This document shows, piece after piece, positions 1-7,123 of a stretch of DNA of 16,648 nucleotides. Source of the stretch: Bacillota bacterium. Lineage in GTDB: Bacteria; Bacillota; Clostridia; Lachnospirales; Lachnospiraceae. Within the stretch, counting starts at the first letter, position 1. Every line of letters starts with the position of its first letter. The position numbers were made by a program, and so were the translations under genes. The notes beneath the pieces were generated by a model. It had not been told where the DNA came from and did no database searches. It worked only from the letters and a program-made list of their open reading frames with translations. Location: contig JAEXGM010000013.1 of assembly GCA_023450835.1 (NCBI GenBank), positions 1-16,648 on the forward strand, in the 5' to 3' direction.

Positions 1-1229
1 GCACTTCCGGCTTCATCGTGAGAGATGTCCCCAAGGGCAACCTCATAGATGCTGCTAAAGCAGGCACCCATACCGGCACCGACAATGAGAATGGAAGGAA
101 TGGTTATCAATGCATTGTTTCCATCTATCAGATATAAGATGCTAAAAGCCAATCCTACAGCTCCGGCAAGGGTCAGCAGAAGTCCGATTACAACCAGCTT
201 GCGTCCCAGCTTATTTAACAGCGGGCGGCAGATAATAGAAGAAATAACAATACCCACTGCCATTGGCGTAATATAAAGCGCCGTCTGATAGGGGGAAAGT
301 TTTAGCCCAAGCTGAAAGAATAAGGAGATAAGGTAGGATAGTCCGTTAACCGCTGCGAAAAAGGCAAGTCCTAACAACAACCCCGATGTAAAGCCTCTGT
401 TACCAAAGAGAGACGGCTTGATAAGTGGGTTTTCCGCTTTGCGAAGATGAAGGGCAAAAAGGGTTAAAAAGATAACACCGGCTATAAGAATTATAATCTG
501 CACAGGCTGCCAGCCTTCCGTAGAGCCTTCAATAAGGCCGTATATCATACCAAACATAGCAATACCTAATAGCAGGGAACCGCCTATATCAAGTTTTTCG
601 GCAGAATTGCCCTTATCTTTTGGCAGGAGCCATATACCGGTTGCAAAACCTATGAGCCCCAGTAAAATATTCATCAGGAACATGGGACGCCAGCCAAGAC
701 CTGCAATGTTAGCCTGTATAATAAGTCCCGCCAAAATAGGGCCAAGTACAGAAGAGATACTCATTACCGGACCAAAGGCGCTGACGGCACTGGGAAACTG
801 TGCAGGTGTAAAGGTGGCCATCAGGATACTGATACCCTGAGGAATTAATAAAGCTCCGAAGCTTCCCTGTATTAAACGTCCTATAATTATCATGGCAGGA
901 CTTACGGATAAACCACAGAAAGCAGATGCTGCCGTAAAGCCGGCGATACCTATCAGAAATAATCTGCGTTTTCCGTATCTGTCACCGAGGCGTCCGCCAA
1001 CTACCAGTAAAACACCGATAGCAAGAGCGTAAGCGGCACCGAGCCACTTAATCAGGGTCTCTCCGCCGCCAATACTTGTAACGATGGAAGGAGCGGCGAT
1101 ATTGGTGATGGTAGAATCCATTAAATCAAGCATATCTGCAATTAATACGACAGCCAGAATTGCACGGAGCCTGGGGGTAAGACGTGATGGGTCAGCCGTC
1201 CGGGGGGTATGATTCTTTGTATGTGACAT
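1..1229 (-). CDS. MFS multidrug exporter, DHA2 (EmrB/QacA) family, 3' end missing
   Basis: Reading the minus strand from the ATG at 1227-1229 gives about 409 residues with no stop before the window edge. AGGAG lies 6 bases upstream; an ATG at 1232-1234 is in another frame and too close to the Shine-Dalgarno. Visible motifs are the first-helix signature LDLMDSTITNIAAPSI, the MFS motif A GGRLGDRYGKRR, an antiporter motif-C-like segment GPVMSISSVLGPILAGLI, and repeated hydrophobic helices. The family uses the proton gradient to expel drugs, dyes or other toxic compounds across the cytoplasmic membrane and normally has about 470-500 residues, so roughly the last 60-90 are outside the window. It lies 91 bases downstream of a MarR gene on the same strand, which suggests a drug-responsive marR-exporter operon. 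The substrate cannot be told from sequence. Confidence 0.93.
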   Translation of the reverse strand, partial: MSHTKNHTPRTADPSRLTPRLRAILAVVLIADMLDLMDSTITNIAAPSIVTSIGGGETLIKWLGAAYALAIGVLLVVGGRLGDRYGKRRLFLIGIAGFTAASAFCGLSVSPAMIIIGRLIQGSFGALLIPQGISILMATFTPAQFPSAVSAFGPVMSISSVLGPILAGLIIQANIAGLGWRPMFLMNILLGLIGFATGIWLLPKDKGNSAEKLDIGGSLLLGIAMFGMIYGLIEGSTEGWQPVQIIILIAGVIFLTLFALHLRKAENPLIKPSLFGNRGFTSGLLLGLAFFAAVNGLSYLISLFFQLGLKLSPYQTALYITPMAVGIVISSIICRPLLNKLGRKLVVIGLLLTLAGAVGLAFSILYLIDGNNALITIPSILIVGAGMGACFSSIYEVALGDISHDEAGS

Positions 1230-1265
1230 TTCATTCTCCTATCTTTATGTGTAACATATAATTCA

Positions 1266-1322
1266 AGAGCCTAAATCCTCACCAGTGCTATGGTTAATAT
1301 TGTACTGAGGGAAGGAGGCTCT
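1266..1322 (-). other. Stem-loop between marR and exporter
   Basis: The arms AGAGCCT (1266-1272) and AGGCTCT (1316-1322) are exact inverted repeats. A shorter inner pair, CCTCA/TGAGG, lies within them. The structure overlaps the marR stop codon. It has no clear U-tract, so it is not a convincing terminator; it could be an intercistronic RNA processing or stability element. Confidence 0.35.
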
Positions 1323-1779
1323 AATCTTCCAGCTTCCTGTCAGGCTGGTGCAGGGAGGTAATCAACTTATCCAACAGCTTTTCCAGAGTTTGCTGTTCTT
1401 CCTCTGTCAGACCTTGAAAGAGCGAGCGTACGGCATTTTTTCGAATATCTGTCAGTTCTGCGGCAAGCTCTCTGCCCGCATCCGTTAAGAAAACGCGGAA
1501 AGTTCTCCGGTCACTTTCATGAGCACAGCGTATGATATAGCCATTATTCTCTAATTTATCGACCAATTCACCCAGGGAAGCCGCACGAATATTCAGTGTG
1601 TTAGATAATTCTTTCGGTGTTAATCCGTCATTTTCTAAAAGTACACCCATTACATGTCCCTGTCCTCTGCCGATGTCCCTCATTAGAGCAGTTGGCATAA
1701 GCAAAGAGCGGCTGCGGTCAAAGAGATTGACACAGTTATGAAATTGTTCAAATAATTTCTCTGGTATATTGGAATCCAT
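1321..1779 (-). CDS. MarR-family winged-helix transcriptional repressor
   Basis: This 152-residue protein has the usual MarR length. The DNA-binding core spans about residues 50-102: helices LTPKELSNTLN and RAASLGELVDKLENNGYI, then the wing ESDRRTFRVFLTDAG, whose D-R-R pattern is characteristic of MarR wings. The flanking helices (about 5-30 and 105-145) would form the dimer interface. AGGAGG (1787-1792 on the plus strand) sits 7 bases before the ATG. Homologues repress themselves and an adjacent efflux pump until a ligand releases them. Here the exporter follows on the same strand, and two palindromic operators flank the promoter, so autorepression is likely. The ligand is unknown. Confidence 0.93.
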   Translation of the reverse strand: MDSNIPEKLFEQFHNCVNLFDRSRSLLMPTALMRDIGRGQGHVMGVLLENDGLTPKELSNTLNIRAASLGELVDKLENNGYIIRCAHESDRRTFRVFLTDAGRELAAELTDIRKNAVRSLFQGLTEEEQQTLEKLLDKLITSLHQPDRKLED

Positions 1780-1800
1780 TTAAAAACCTCCTAAATTTTA

Positions 1801-1883
1801 TAAGGCACCTTACGAAATATTATTTTACTCAAAGTCAGAAGAATGTCAAGAAATATTTTAAGGTACCTAACGAAATTTATTTT
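1801..1883 (-). promoter_or_regulatory. marR promoter flanked by two palindromic operators
   Basis: On the minus strand, TTGACA (1844-1849) and TAAAAT (1822-1827) are separated by 16 bases, a good sigma-A promoter. On the plus strand, TAAGGCACCTTACGAAAT begins at 1801 and TAAGGTACCTAACGAAAT begins at about 1859. These are near-identical direct repeats, each with a palindromic core (TAAGG/CCTTA and AGGTACCT). One lies just downstream of the -10 and the other just upstream of the -35, as expected for repressor dimers bracketing a promoter. Binding by the encoded MarR protein is inferred. Confidence 0.75.
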
Positions 1884-1896
1884 GGAATAAAAATAC

Positions 1897-1925
1897 TTGC
1901 CTTTCCGGTTGAGAGCTGATATTCT
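1897..1925 (+). promoter_or_regulatory. Possible promoter for the acetyltransferase gene
   Basis: TTGCCT (1897-1902) and TATTCT (1920-1925) are spaced by 17 bases, about 110 bases before the start codon at 2035. The hexamers match the consensus only moderately, and no alternative upstream site looked better. Confidence 0.35.
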
Positions 1926-2034
1926 AGAAGCCATAAAGCCTGAAGGAAAGTAGTGGGAAATAAAGAACATTTCACATCTGACACCCAGCGGCCTAACGGC
2001 CAAATATCAAATATTCATTAGTGAGGTAAGATTA

Positions 2035-2622
2035 ATGTATCAGAAAATAGATTTTAGTAATAAACCGGTACTTGAGGGGGAGAAGGTCATTCTAAGGCCC
2101 TTTCAGGGAGAGGACTGGAGAGAAATGCTGGCAATATTGGATGAGCCTGAATTAAGACGTTTGACCGGTTCTGTTATAGATGAAGAGGAAGCAGTGATGC
2201 CAACTAGTGAAGAAGAGGCAGAGAAAATAAAGGTTTGGTACCAGACCCGTAATGAGAAAGCAGACCGTCTGGACCTGGCGGTTATGGACAAGGAAAGAAA
2301 TGAAATTGCGGGAGAAGTTGTTTTCAACGAATATGATGAAACAACCGGGAATGTTAATTTCCGGGTTCTGATGAGGCAGAGCAGTTGTAACAAAGGATTT
2401 GGGACAGAAGCAATTGCCATGTTTATTAAGTATGGAATGGAAGAACTGAAATTTCACAAAATCAGCCTGGAGGTATATAGTTTTAACCCAAGAGCCGAGA
2501 AAGTTTATCAAAAGACCGGATTTGTATTAGAGGGCATAAAACGTGAGGACTTTTGCTACAACAGTGAGTATATTGACACAAAGGTCTATGGAATGCTACG
2601 AGAAGATTACGATAAAAATTAA
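2035..2622 (+). CDS. GNAT N-acetyltransferase, RimJ/RimL type
   Basis: This 195-residue protein transfers an acetyl group from acetyl-CoA to an amine; the substrate is unknown. The opening VILRPFQGEDWREML is typical of the RimJ/L branch. Residues 119-126 (NKGFGTEA) are the GNAT motif A loop that binds the CoA pyrophosphate. Residues 147-170 (VYSFNPRAEKVYQKTGF, then VLEGIKRE) are the conserved motif B region. An insertion rich in Glu (about 49-63) separates beta 1 from the core. GAGG lies 8 bases before the ATG. Related proteins acetylate ribosomal proteins, polyamines or antibiotics, so the function is open. It reads toward yaaA but is separated from it by 125 bases holding an inverted repeat. 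Confidence 0.9.
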   Translation: MYQKIDFSNKPVLEGEKVILRPFQGEDWREMLAILDEPELRRLTGSVIDEEEAVMPTSEEEAEKIKVWYQTRNEKADRLDLAVMDKERNEIAGEVVFNEYDETTGNVNFRVLMRQSSCNKGFGTEAIAMFIKYGMEELKFHKISLEVYSFNPRAEKVYQKTGFVLEGIKREDFCYNSEYIDTKVYGMLREDYDKN

Positions 2623-2672
2623 GAAAAGAAAGTAAGAGAGAAAACCTGACTGCAGTTTGCATTCTGGAGAAA

Positions 2673-2695
2673 AGTTTGAAAGTTCCTTTCAAACT
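2673..2695 (+). repeat. Perfect 10-bp inverted repeat, 3-base loop
   Basis: AGTTTGAAAG (2673-2682) and CTTTCAAACT (2686-2695) are exact complements around TTC. No T-tract follows, so it is a weak terminator candidate. The site lies 52 bases before yaaA and could instead be an operator or an RNA hairpin. It does not match the PerR box consensus. Confidence 0.55.
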
Positions 2696-2747
2696 ACTTA
2701 TTAAAGCAGTAACGCAGACAGGTCTGTGTTATGCGCGAGGTATAAAC

Positions 2748-3497
2748 ATGAGGATTATCATATCACCTGCAAAGAAAATGAAAGTAGACACAGATACCTT
2801 GGAGTACCAGGAGCTGCCGCTGTTTATAGAAAATGCAGGTATCCTTTTATCACATTTAAGAAAATTAAATTATGAGGAAGCGAAAACCCTGTGGAACTGC
2901 AATGATAAAATAGCAGGCTGCAATTATGAAAGGCTGGGCAAGGCAGACTTATACCACAACCTGACACCCGCTATTCTCAGCTATGAAGGCATCCAGTATC
3001 AATACATGGCCCCCGGCGTTTTTGAGACAAAGGAGTACGAATATATAAGAAAGCACCTTCGCATATTATCAGGATTTTATGGCTTATTGAAGCCTTTTGA
3101 CGGAGTCGTTCCATACCGTCTGGAAATGCAGGCCAGGCTCAAAGGCGAAGGATTTCGTTCCCTGTATGAATTCTGGAACAGTAAATTAAGCGAGCAGCTT
3201 TTTTCGGAAAGCGGCTGCATTGTTAATCTGGCTTCCGCTGAATACAGTAAAGGCATTTCAGCTTATTTAACAGATAAAATAAAATATATTACCTGTGTCT
3301 TTGGTGAAAGAATCGGCGGGAAAACAGTGGAAAAAGGAACTCTTGTCAAGATGGCAAGGGGAGAAATGGTTCGTTTCATGGCACAAAATCAAATAGTGAA
3401 GGTAAAAGACATAAAAGAGTTCAGCAGTCTTGGATTTCAATATGTGAAGGAATTGTCTGATAGAAATACATATGTATTCATAAGAGGAAAACAATAG
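2748..3497 (+). CDS. yaaA: Peroxide stress protein YaaA (UPF0246 family)
   Basis: This 249-residue protein, near the family's usual length, starts MRIIISPAKKM, the signature N-terminus of YaaA. Residues 107-128 contain the other conserved block, LSGFYGLLKPFDGVVPYR followed by LEMQ, and a later NLASAEYSKGI block is also typical. GAGG lies 7 bases before the ATG; a longer reading from a TTG at 2676 would begin inside an inverted repeat and lacks a ribosome binding site. In Escherichia coli YaaA lowers free iron and protects against hydrogen peroxide, and the protein binds DNA. It acts in the cytoplasm. In an anaerobe it would serve oxygen and peroxide tolerance. A terminator follows directly. 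Confidence 0.94.
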   Translation: MRIIISPAKKMKVDTDTLEYQELPLFIENAGILLSHLRKLNYEEAKTLWNCNDKIAGCNYERLGKADLYHNLTPAILSYEGIQYQYMAPGVFETKEYEYIRKHLRILSGFYGLLKPFDGVVPYRLEMQARLKGEGFRSLYEFWNSKLSEQLFSESGCIVNLASAEYSKGISAYLTDKIKYITCVFGERIGGKTVEKGTLVKMARGEMVRFMAQNQIVKVKDIKEFSSLGFQYVKELSDRNTYVFIRGKQ

Positions 3498-3514
3498 ATA
3501 ATACAACAAATTAT

Positions 3515-3565
3515 ACAGCTGTCATATTTGGCTTATCCAAAGCCAAGTGTAACAGCTGTTTTTTA
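3515..3565 (+). terminator. Rho-independent terminator after yaaA
   Basis: An outer stem of ACAGCTGT (3515-3522) and ACAGCTGT (3552-3559) encloses an inner hairpin, TTGGCTT/AAGCCAA. A run of T follows (3559-3564). It separates yaaA from the sigma-factor operon. Confidence 0.85.
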
Positions 3566-3714
3566 TGAATTTCTGAACTTTCAGGCGACAAAAATCTATA
3601 TAAATAAACGGCAGCTTTGTAACCGGGATAAGTATAAGGAATTGGTATGAATAGGCTTTTACAAGAATAGAAAAAATGACTAGGGTATGTTATTAAAAAT
3701 TTTTATGAATTTAG

Positions 3715-3748
3715 TGTAACCTTTTATCTCGCTTGAACGAATAAAAGG
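3715..3748 (+). promoter_or_regulatory. ECF-type promoter of the sigma-factor operon
   Basis: TGTAACC (from 3715) followed after 17 bases by CGAATA (from 3738) resembles the AAC ... CGT architecture recognised by Bacillus and Clostridium ECF sigma factors, and no good sigma-A promoter is evident here. It lies about 45 bases before the sigma gene, as expected for autoregulation. An 8-bp inverted repeat, CCTTTTAT (3720-3727) and ATAAAAGG (3741-3748), overlaps the same segment. The assignment is by resemblance, not by a defined regulon. Confidence 0.6.
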
Positions 3749-3783
3749 TGTAAACAAATGAATGATCAATGAGGTGCACTTCA

Positions 3784-4332
3784 ATGATTCCTGATAAAAC
3801 TTTATATAAGGCCTTTTTAGAGGGTGACATTGCCGGCTTTGAAGAGCTGGTATTGCGTTACCGGCATAATCTGGTTTATTTCATTATGCAGTATCTGAAA
3901 GACTTTCACAGTGCGGAGGATATAGCCCAGGAAGTATTTGCTTATATTTATCTTCATCCGGACAGGTATCTGCCGGAATATGAATTTAAGACCTATTTAT
4001 TTATGCTGGGAAAAAGGCGCGCTATTGATTACCTGCGCAAAAGCAGCAAAATAAATCTGTTATCAGTAGATGACCTTCAGCTTGAGGATATTAAGTCTTT
4101 GGAGGATATTATCTACAGACAGGAGAATTCTATGGCTATCCGTGAAGCGTTAAAAGAGATGAAAAGCGAGTACAGCCAGGTGATTATTTTGATGTATCTT
4201 AACGGCTTTTCTATGGCAGAGGTGGCAGTTATCATGGAAAAGACGGTTTCCTCCGTAAAGGTACTGGCTCACAGGGCGAAGCTTAAGCTGAAAGAGATAT
4301 TGCTGAAAGGGGGATGTGCATATGAAATCTGA
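3784..4332 (+). CDS. ECF-type RNA polymerase sigma factor
   Basis: This 182-residue protein has the two-domain ECF layout. Sigma-2 occupies about residues 18-87 (LRYRHNLVYFIMQYL, then SAEDIAQEVFAYIY and the -10-binding KTYLFMLGKRRAIDYLRKS). Sigma-4 occupies about 120-172 (EYSQVIILMYLNGFSMAEVA, then the recognition helix KTVSSVKVLAHRAKLKLKE). GAGGTG lies 7 bases before the ATG at 3784; an in-frame ATG at 3769 overlaps that Shine-Dalgarno and is rejected. The gene overlaps the next by 11 bases, so sigma and probable anti-sigma are translationally coupled. It likely directs transcription of its own operon, including the MBOAT and DHHW genes. The inducing signal is unknown, but envelope stress fits. 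Confidence 0.94.
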   Translation: MIPDKTLYKAFLEGDIAGFEELVLRYRHNLVYFIMQYLKDFHSAEDIAQEVFAYIYLHPDRYLPEYEFKTYLFMLGKRRAIDYLRKSSKINLLSVDDLQLEDIKSLEDIIYRQENSMAIREALKEMKSEYSQVIILMYLNGFSMAEVAVIMEKTVSSVKVLAHRAKLKLKEILLKGGCAYEI

Positions 4333-4933
4333 CCAGGAATTTTTAAAAGGTGTCTATGAAAAAGCAAAGGAAATGGAACTTTCAGAGCAGCAAAAGATGA
4401 CAGGGGAAAATAGCAGGAAAGGCACACGGAGTGCAAGTACTCTAAGATATGCTGTAACAGCCGCCGCGTGTTTCATTCTGGTCTCTGCCGGGGTTTTTAA
4501 GTTTGTCATAGATAAACCTGCCAGCCAGGTAACTCCTCAGCCAATAAGTATTGATGTAAGGGGGATTGATTTGGAGGGAGATGGGCAGGAGGCCCAGCAG
4601 GGAGACTTGCCGGGGAGTCTGTCAGAGAAACTGCGCAATCTGTTTGAAGCTGCTACCGATATTGTAGAGGTAGTAAAGAGTACCGATGGAGAAAAGGCTT
4701 ATGAGATAGTCAGAACCTATAGAAATGACAGTGGTGAAAAAGACCAGTTATCTAAGCTTAAAGGTATTCTGCCCCAGCTGGAGAAAGGGCAGAGGGCAGT
4801 TCTGTTTCTGAAAGAAGAAGCGGGGAATGTGAATATGCTGGATAGCTTTGTCAGCAGCACCAACGAAGATACCTATCAGAACAGCAGCGGTGATGTAATA
4901 ACGAAAGAGGAACTTTCAGAGATAAAGAATTAA
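4322..4933 (+). CDS. Probable membrane-anchored anti-sigma factor
   Basis: This 203-residue protein has a charged cytoplasmic N-terminus of about 40 residues (SDQEFLKGVYEKAKEMELSE), one membrane helix at about 42-62 (YAVTAAACFILVSAGVFKFV), and an extracellular domain of about 140 residues. That topology, with the start inside the end of an ECF sigma gene, is the standard arrangement for an anti-sigma partner. I chose the ATG at 4322, 8 bases after GGGGG; the GTG at 4316 is too close. I do not recognise a named domain: no zinc-binding anti-sigma motif (HxxxCxxC) and no clear RsiV/DUF3298 similarity. The function therefore rests on topology and context, and the extracellular part may sense the signal or be a protease target. 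Confidence 0.72.
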   Translation: MKSDQEFLKGVYEKAKEMELSEQQKMTGENSRKGTRSASTLRYAVTAAACFILVSAGVFKFVIDKPASQVTPQPISIDVRGIDLEGDGQEAQQGDLPGSLSEKLRNLFEAATDIVEVVKSTDGEKAYEIVRTYRNDSGEKDQLSKLKGILPQLEKGQRAVLFLKEEAGNVNMLDSFVSSTNEDTYQNSSGDVITKEELSEIKN

Positions 4934-4960
4934 TTATAAGTACAAAGATGGGAGAGCGAT

Positions 4961-5497
4961 ATGTTAAAAAAAATAATGAGTGTCATGATAATTACCCTAT
5001 TGGTGGTAAGCCTTGGGGCCTGCCAGAAGTCTGCTAAGGATACTGGGGCAAAAGGGCCGGAAGGTGAATTAAGCGATATTATCAATAAGATATATGAAGA
5101 AAAACCCCTGGATTTAAGACTGGAAACCAGTACAGTTGACATTGCGGATACGGAAAAGCTGAAATATTACACAGGCCTTACAGATGCTTCTCTTGTAAAG
5201 GAGGCTGCTGTTTCCGAAGCGATGATTACTTCACAGGCTTATTCCCTTGTTCTTGTGCGTGTAAAGGAAGCGGGAGATGCGGAAAAGGTCGCAAAGGAAA
5301 TGTTAAATGGGATAGATCAGCGTAAGTGGATTTGCGTTATGGCAGATGACTTAAAAGTGGCAGCCAGAGGAGATGTGATTATGCTAATTATGGTGGAGAG
5401 TCAGATGGCCGATACCGTAACTTCCGACCAGATTGTGGATGCCTTTAAAACTGTATGCGGCGGACAACTTGACCAGACCTTAACAAAAGAGGAGTAG
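4961..5497 (+). CDS. Lipoprotein, DUF4358-like
   Basis: This 178-residue protein has a lipoprotein signal peptide: a basic start MLKKIM, a hydrophobic core, and the lipobox SLGAC with the lipid-bearing Cys at residue 21. The mature part is compact (DIINKIYEEKPLDLRLETS, then AYSLVLVRVKEAGDAEKVAKEM and RGDVIMLIMVES) and resembles DUF4358, a clostridial family of unknown function often found beside MBOAT and DHHW genes. GGGAG is 6 bases before the ATG. It lies 27 bases after the anti-sigma gene and 7 before the MBOAT gene, so it is probably an outer-face accessory or sensor of the acyl-transfer machinery. The family assignment is from recall of sequence style and context. Confidence 0.75.
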   Translation: MLKKIMSVMIITLLVVSLGACQKSAKDTGAKGPEGELSDIINKIYEEKPLDLRLETSTVDIADTEKLKYYTGLTDASLVKEAAVSEAMITSQAYSLVLVRVKEAGDAEKVAKEMLNGIDQRKWICVMADDLKVAARGDVIMLIMVESQMADTVTSDQIVDAFKTVCGGQLDQTLTKEE

Positions 5498-5504
5498 TCA
5501 GCCT

Positions 5505-6917
5505 ATGCTGTTTTCCAGTATAACTTTCTTGTATTATTTTTTACCTGCGGTACTGCTATTGTATTTTCTTGCTCCTTTCCGGTATAAGAATGCCATACTG
5601 CTAATTGCAAGTCTGGTATTTTATGCCTGGGGAGAACCAATTTATTGCCTGCTCATGCTGTTATCCATTTTGCAGGGGTATTTTATCGGACAGGGAATTG
5701 AAAAATGTACGGAGAAAAGAAAGGCAAAAGCCTTATTAGCAGCTTCTGTTGTTTTAAGTCTTAGTATTTTAGGCTTTTTTAAATACTTTGATTTTTTTCT
5801 GGAGAACTTCAACAAAGCAGCCAATCTGTCCCTGCCTTTACTGCGGATTGCCCTGCCCATGGGTATCAGCTTTTATACCTTTCATATTATGAGCTATACC
5901 ATAGACATCTATAGAGGTAAGGTAAGAGCCGAAAAACATCTTCTGGCTTTTATGACCTATGCGACGCTGTTTCCGCAGCTGGTGGCAGGACCTATTGTAA
6001 GGTATGCCGATATTGCAAAGCAGCTTCATGAAAGAAAGCATAGTCTGTCCCAGTGCTATCTTGGCGGCAGAAGGTTTGTGGCAGGTCTTGCTAAGAAAGT
6101 ACTCCTTGCCAATTCCTTTGGTGTTCTGTGTGCACAGTTCAGGGACTCTGCGGATAAATCGGTACTGTTTTATTGGGTCTATGCCATTGCTTACACTTTA
6201 CAGATATATTATGACTTCTCTGGTTACAGTGATATGGCTATAGGGCTTGGAAAAATCTTTGGTTTTCAGTTTATAGAGAACTTTAACTATCCCTATATAT
6301 CAAAAAGCATAACAGAGTTTTGGAGACGCTGGCATATTTCTTTAAGTTCCTGGTTCAGAGATTATGTGTACATTCCACTGGGAGGCAGCAGGGTTTCAGA
6401 GGGGAAGCATATACGAAATATCCTGATAGTATGGATGCTGACCGGCTTCTGGCATGGAGCAGCCTGGAATTTTATCCTATGGGGCTTATATTTCGCCTTT
6501 CTTCTGATTTTGGAAAAATACTGCTTCTCAAAAATAAGGATAAAGAAAATAAAGGGATTTCATTTGTTACCACACTTTTATGTGATGGTATCAGTGATAA
6601 TTAGTTTTGTGCTGTTTAATGCTTCCAGCCTCTCGCAGGCAGGGAGGGATATCGGCAGTATGTTTGGCTTGTATGGCGTGCCATTGGTCTCGGCAGAAGC
6701 GCTGTATTATCTGCGAAGCTACGCGGTATTGCTGTTAATTGGCGTCATTGGTTCAACACCGTTTTTAAAAGTAACTTATGAAAATTTTGAGAAAAAGGGA
6801 AAAACGGCCTTTTTGAGTGCTATTTTGGAACCGGCAGCTCTTTGCGGATTGTTATTGATTATAACAGGGTATTTGGTAGACGGTTCTTTTAATCCTTTTT
6901 TGTATTTTAGATTTTGA
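5505..6917 (+). CDS. MBOAT-family membrane O-acyltransferase (AlgI/DltB-like)
   Basis: This 470-residue multi-pass membrane protein has the usual length for the family. Many hydrophobic helices are visible from the start (ITFLYYFLPAVLLLYFLAPF). The core signature is FWRRWHISLSSW (272-283) followed by RDYVYIPLGGSR, and GFWHGAAWN (314-322) contains the nearly invariant catalytic His317. AlgI, PatA and DltB homologues pass acyl groups from a cytoplasmic donor across the membrane to a carrier or partner for esterification of a surface polymer. GAGGAG lies 10 bases before the ATG, overlapping the end of the lipoprotein gene. The following DHHW protein is the expected extracytoplasmic partner. Whether the target is peptidoglycan, teichoic acid or another glycan cannot be told. 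Confidence 0.95.
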   Translation: MLFSSITFLYYFLPAVLLLYFLAPFRYKNAILLIASLVFYAWGEPIYCLLMLLSILQGYFIGQGIEKCTEKRKAKALLAASVVLSLSILGFFKYFDFFLENFNKAANLSLPLLRIALPMGISFYTFHIMSYTIDIYRGKVRAEKHLLAFMTYATLFPQLVAGPIVRYADIAKQLHERKHSLSQCYLGGRRFVAGLAKKVLLANSFGVLCAQFRDSADKSVLFYWVYAIAYTLQIYYDFSGYSDMAIGLGKIFGFQFIENFNYPYISKSITEFWRRWHISLSSWFRDYVYIPLGGSRVSEGKHIRNILIVWMLTGFWHGAAWNFILWGLYFAFLLILEKYCFSKIRIKKIKGFHLLPHFYVMVSVIISFVLFNASSLSQAGRDIGSMFGLYGVPLVSAEALYYLRSYAVLLLIGVIGSTPFLKVTYENFEKKGKTAFLSAILEPAALCGLLLIITGYLVDGSFNPFLYFRF

Positions 6918-6958
6918 TAAGATATAGTGTGAAAATTAGAAAGATAATTTTTACACAC

Positions 6959-7010
6959 ATGTTAGTGCCTGGGAAATCCTCAGCGCAAACATGAGGCGCG
7001 TTGGAAAGAG
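6959..7010 (+). repeat. Intergenic hairpin repeat, copy 1
   Basis: The arms ATGTTAGTGC (6959-6968) and GCGCAAACAT (6983-6992) pair with one mismatch and one G-U wobble. The loop carries TGGGAAATCCTC. After the stem comes GAGGCGCGTTGGAAAGAG. It matches copy 2 in the same gap closely in loop and tail but differs in the stem, which keeps its pairing. No start codon follows usefully here, so it may be a duplicated leader. Confidence 0.7.
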
Positions 7011-7055
7011 TATGATTGTTGTGTGAATCATCATTAAGAAGCATAACTCACGCAT

Positions 7056-7108
7056 AAGAGTATGCCTGGGAAATCCTCGGCACAATCTTGCGGCGTATTG
7101 GAAAGGAG
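7056..7108 (+). repeat. Intergenic hairpin repeat, copy 2
   Basis: The arms AAGAGTATGCC (7056-7066) and GGCACAATCTT (7079-7089) pair with two mismatches around the loop TGGGAAATCCTC (7067-7078), identical to copy 1 over those 12 bases. The tail CGGCGTATTGGAAAGGAG ends in the ribosome binding site of the DHHW gene, so the element forms the translation leader of that gene. Confidence 0.7.
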
Positions 7109-7123
7109 ATGGTAGTTAGCAGG

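Noticed and set aside
49..840. Two plus-strand reading frames (49-276 and 607-840)
   Set aside because: They lie antisense to the MFS exporter, which has clear family motifs; neither has a ribosome binding site or recognisable protein features.
1791..2003. Minus-strand reading frame of 70 codons upstream of marR
   Set aside because: It runs through the marR promoter and operators, has no convincing Shine-Dalgarno, and its composition is that of translated AT-rich intergenic DNA.
2676..2747. N-terminal extension of YaaA from a TTG start
   Set aside because: It begins inside an inverted repeat without a ribosome binding site; the family start MRIIISPAKKM has its own GAGG seven bases upstream.
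3608..3640. A second ECF-like motif (GTAACC) upstream of the sigma gene
   Set aside because: No CGT-like -10 element lies at the right spacing, and it is much farther from the gene than the site at 3715.
6959..7108. CRISPR-like or tandem repeat array in the MBOAT-DHHW gap
   Set aside because: Only two imperfect copies occur, each is a hairpin with its own stem sequence, and there is no regular spacer or cas gene.
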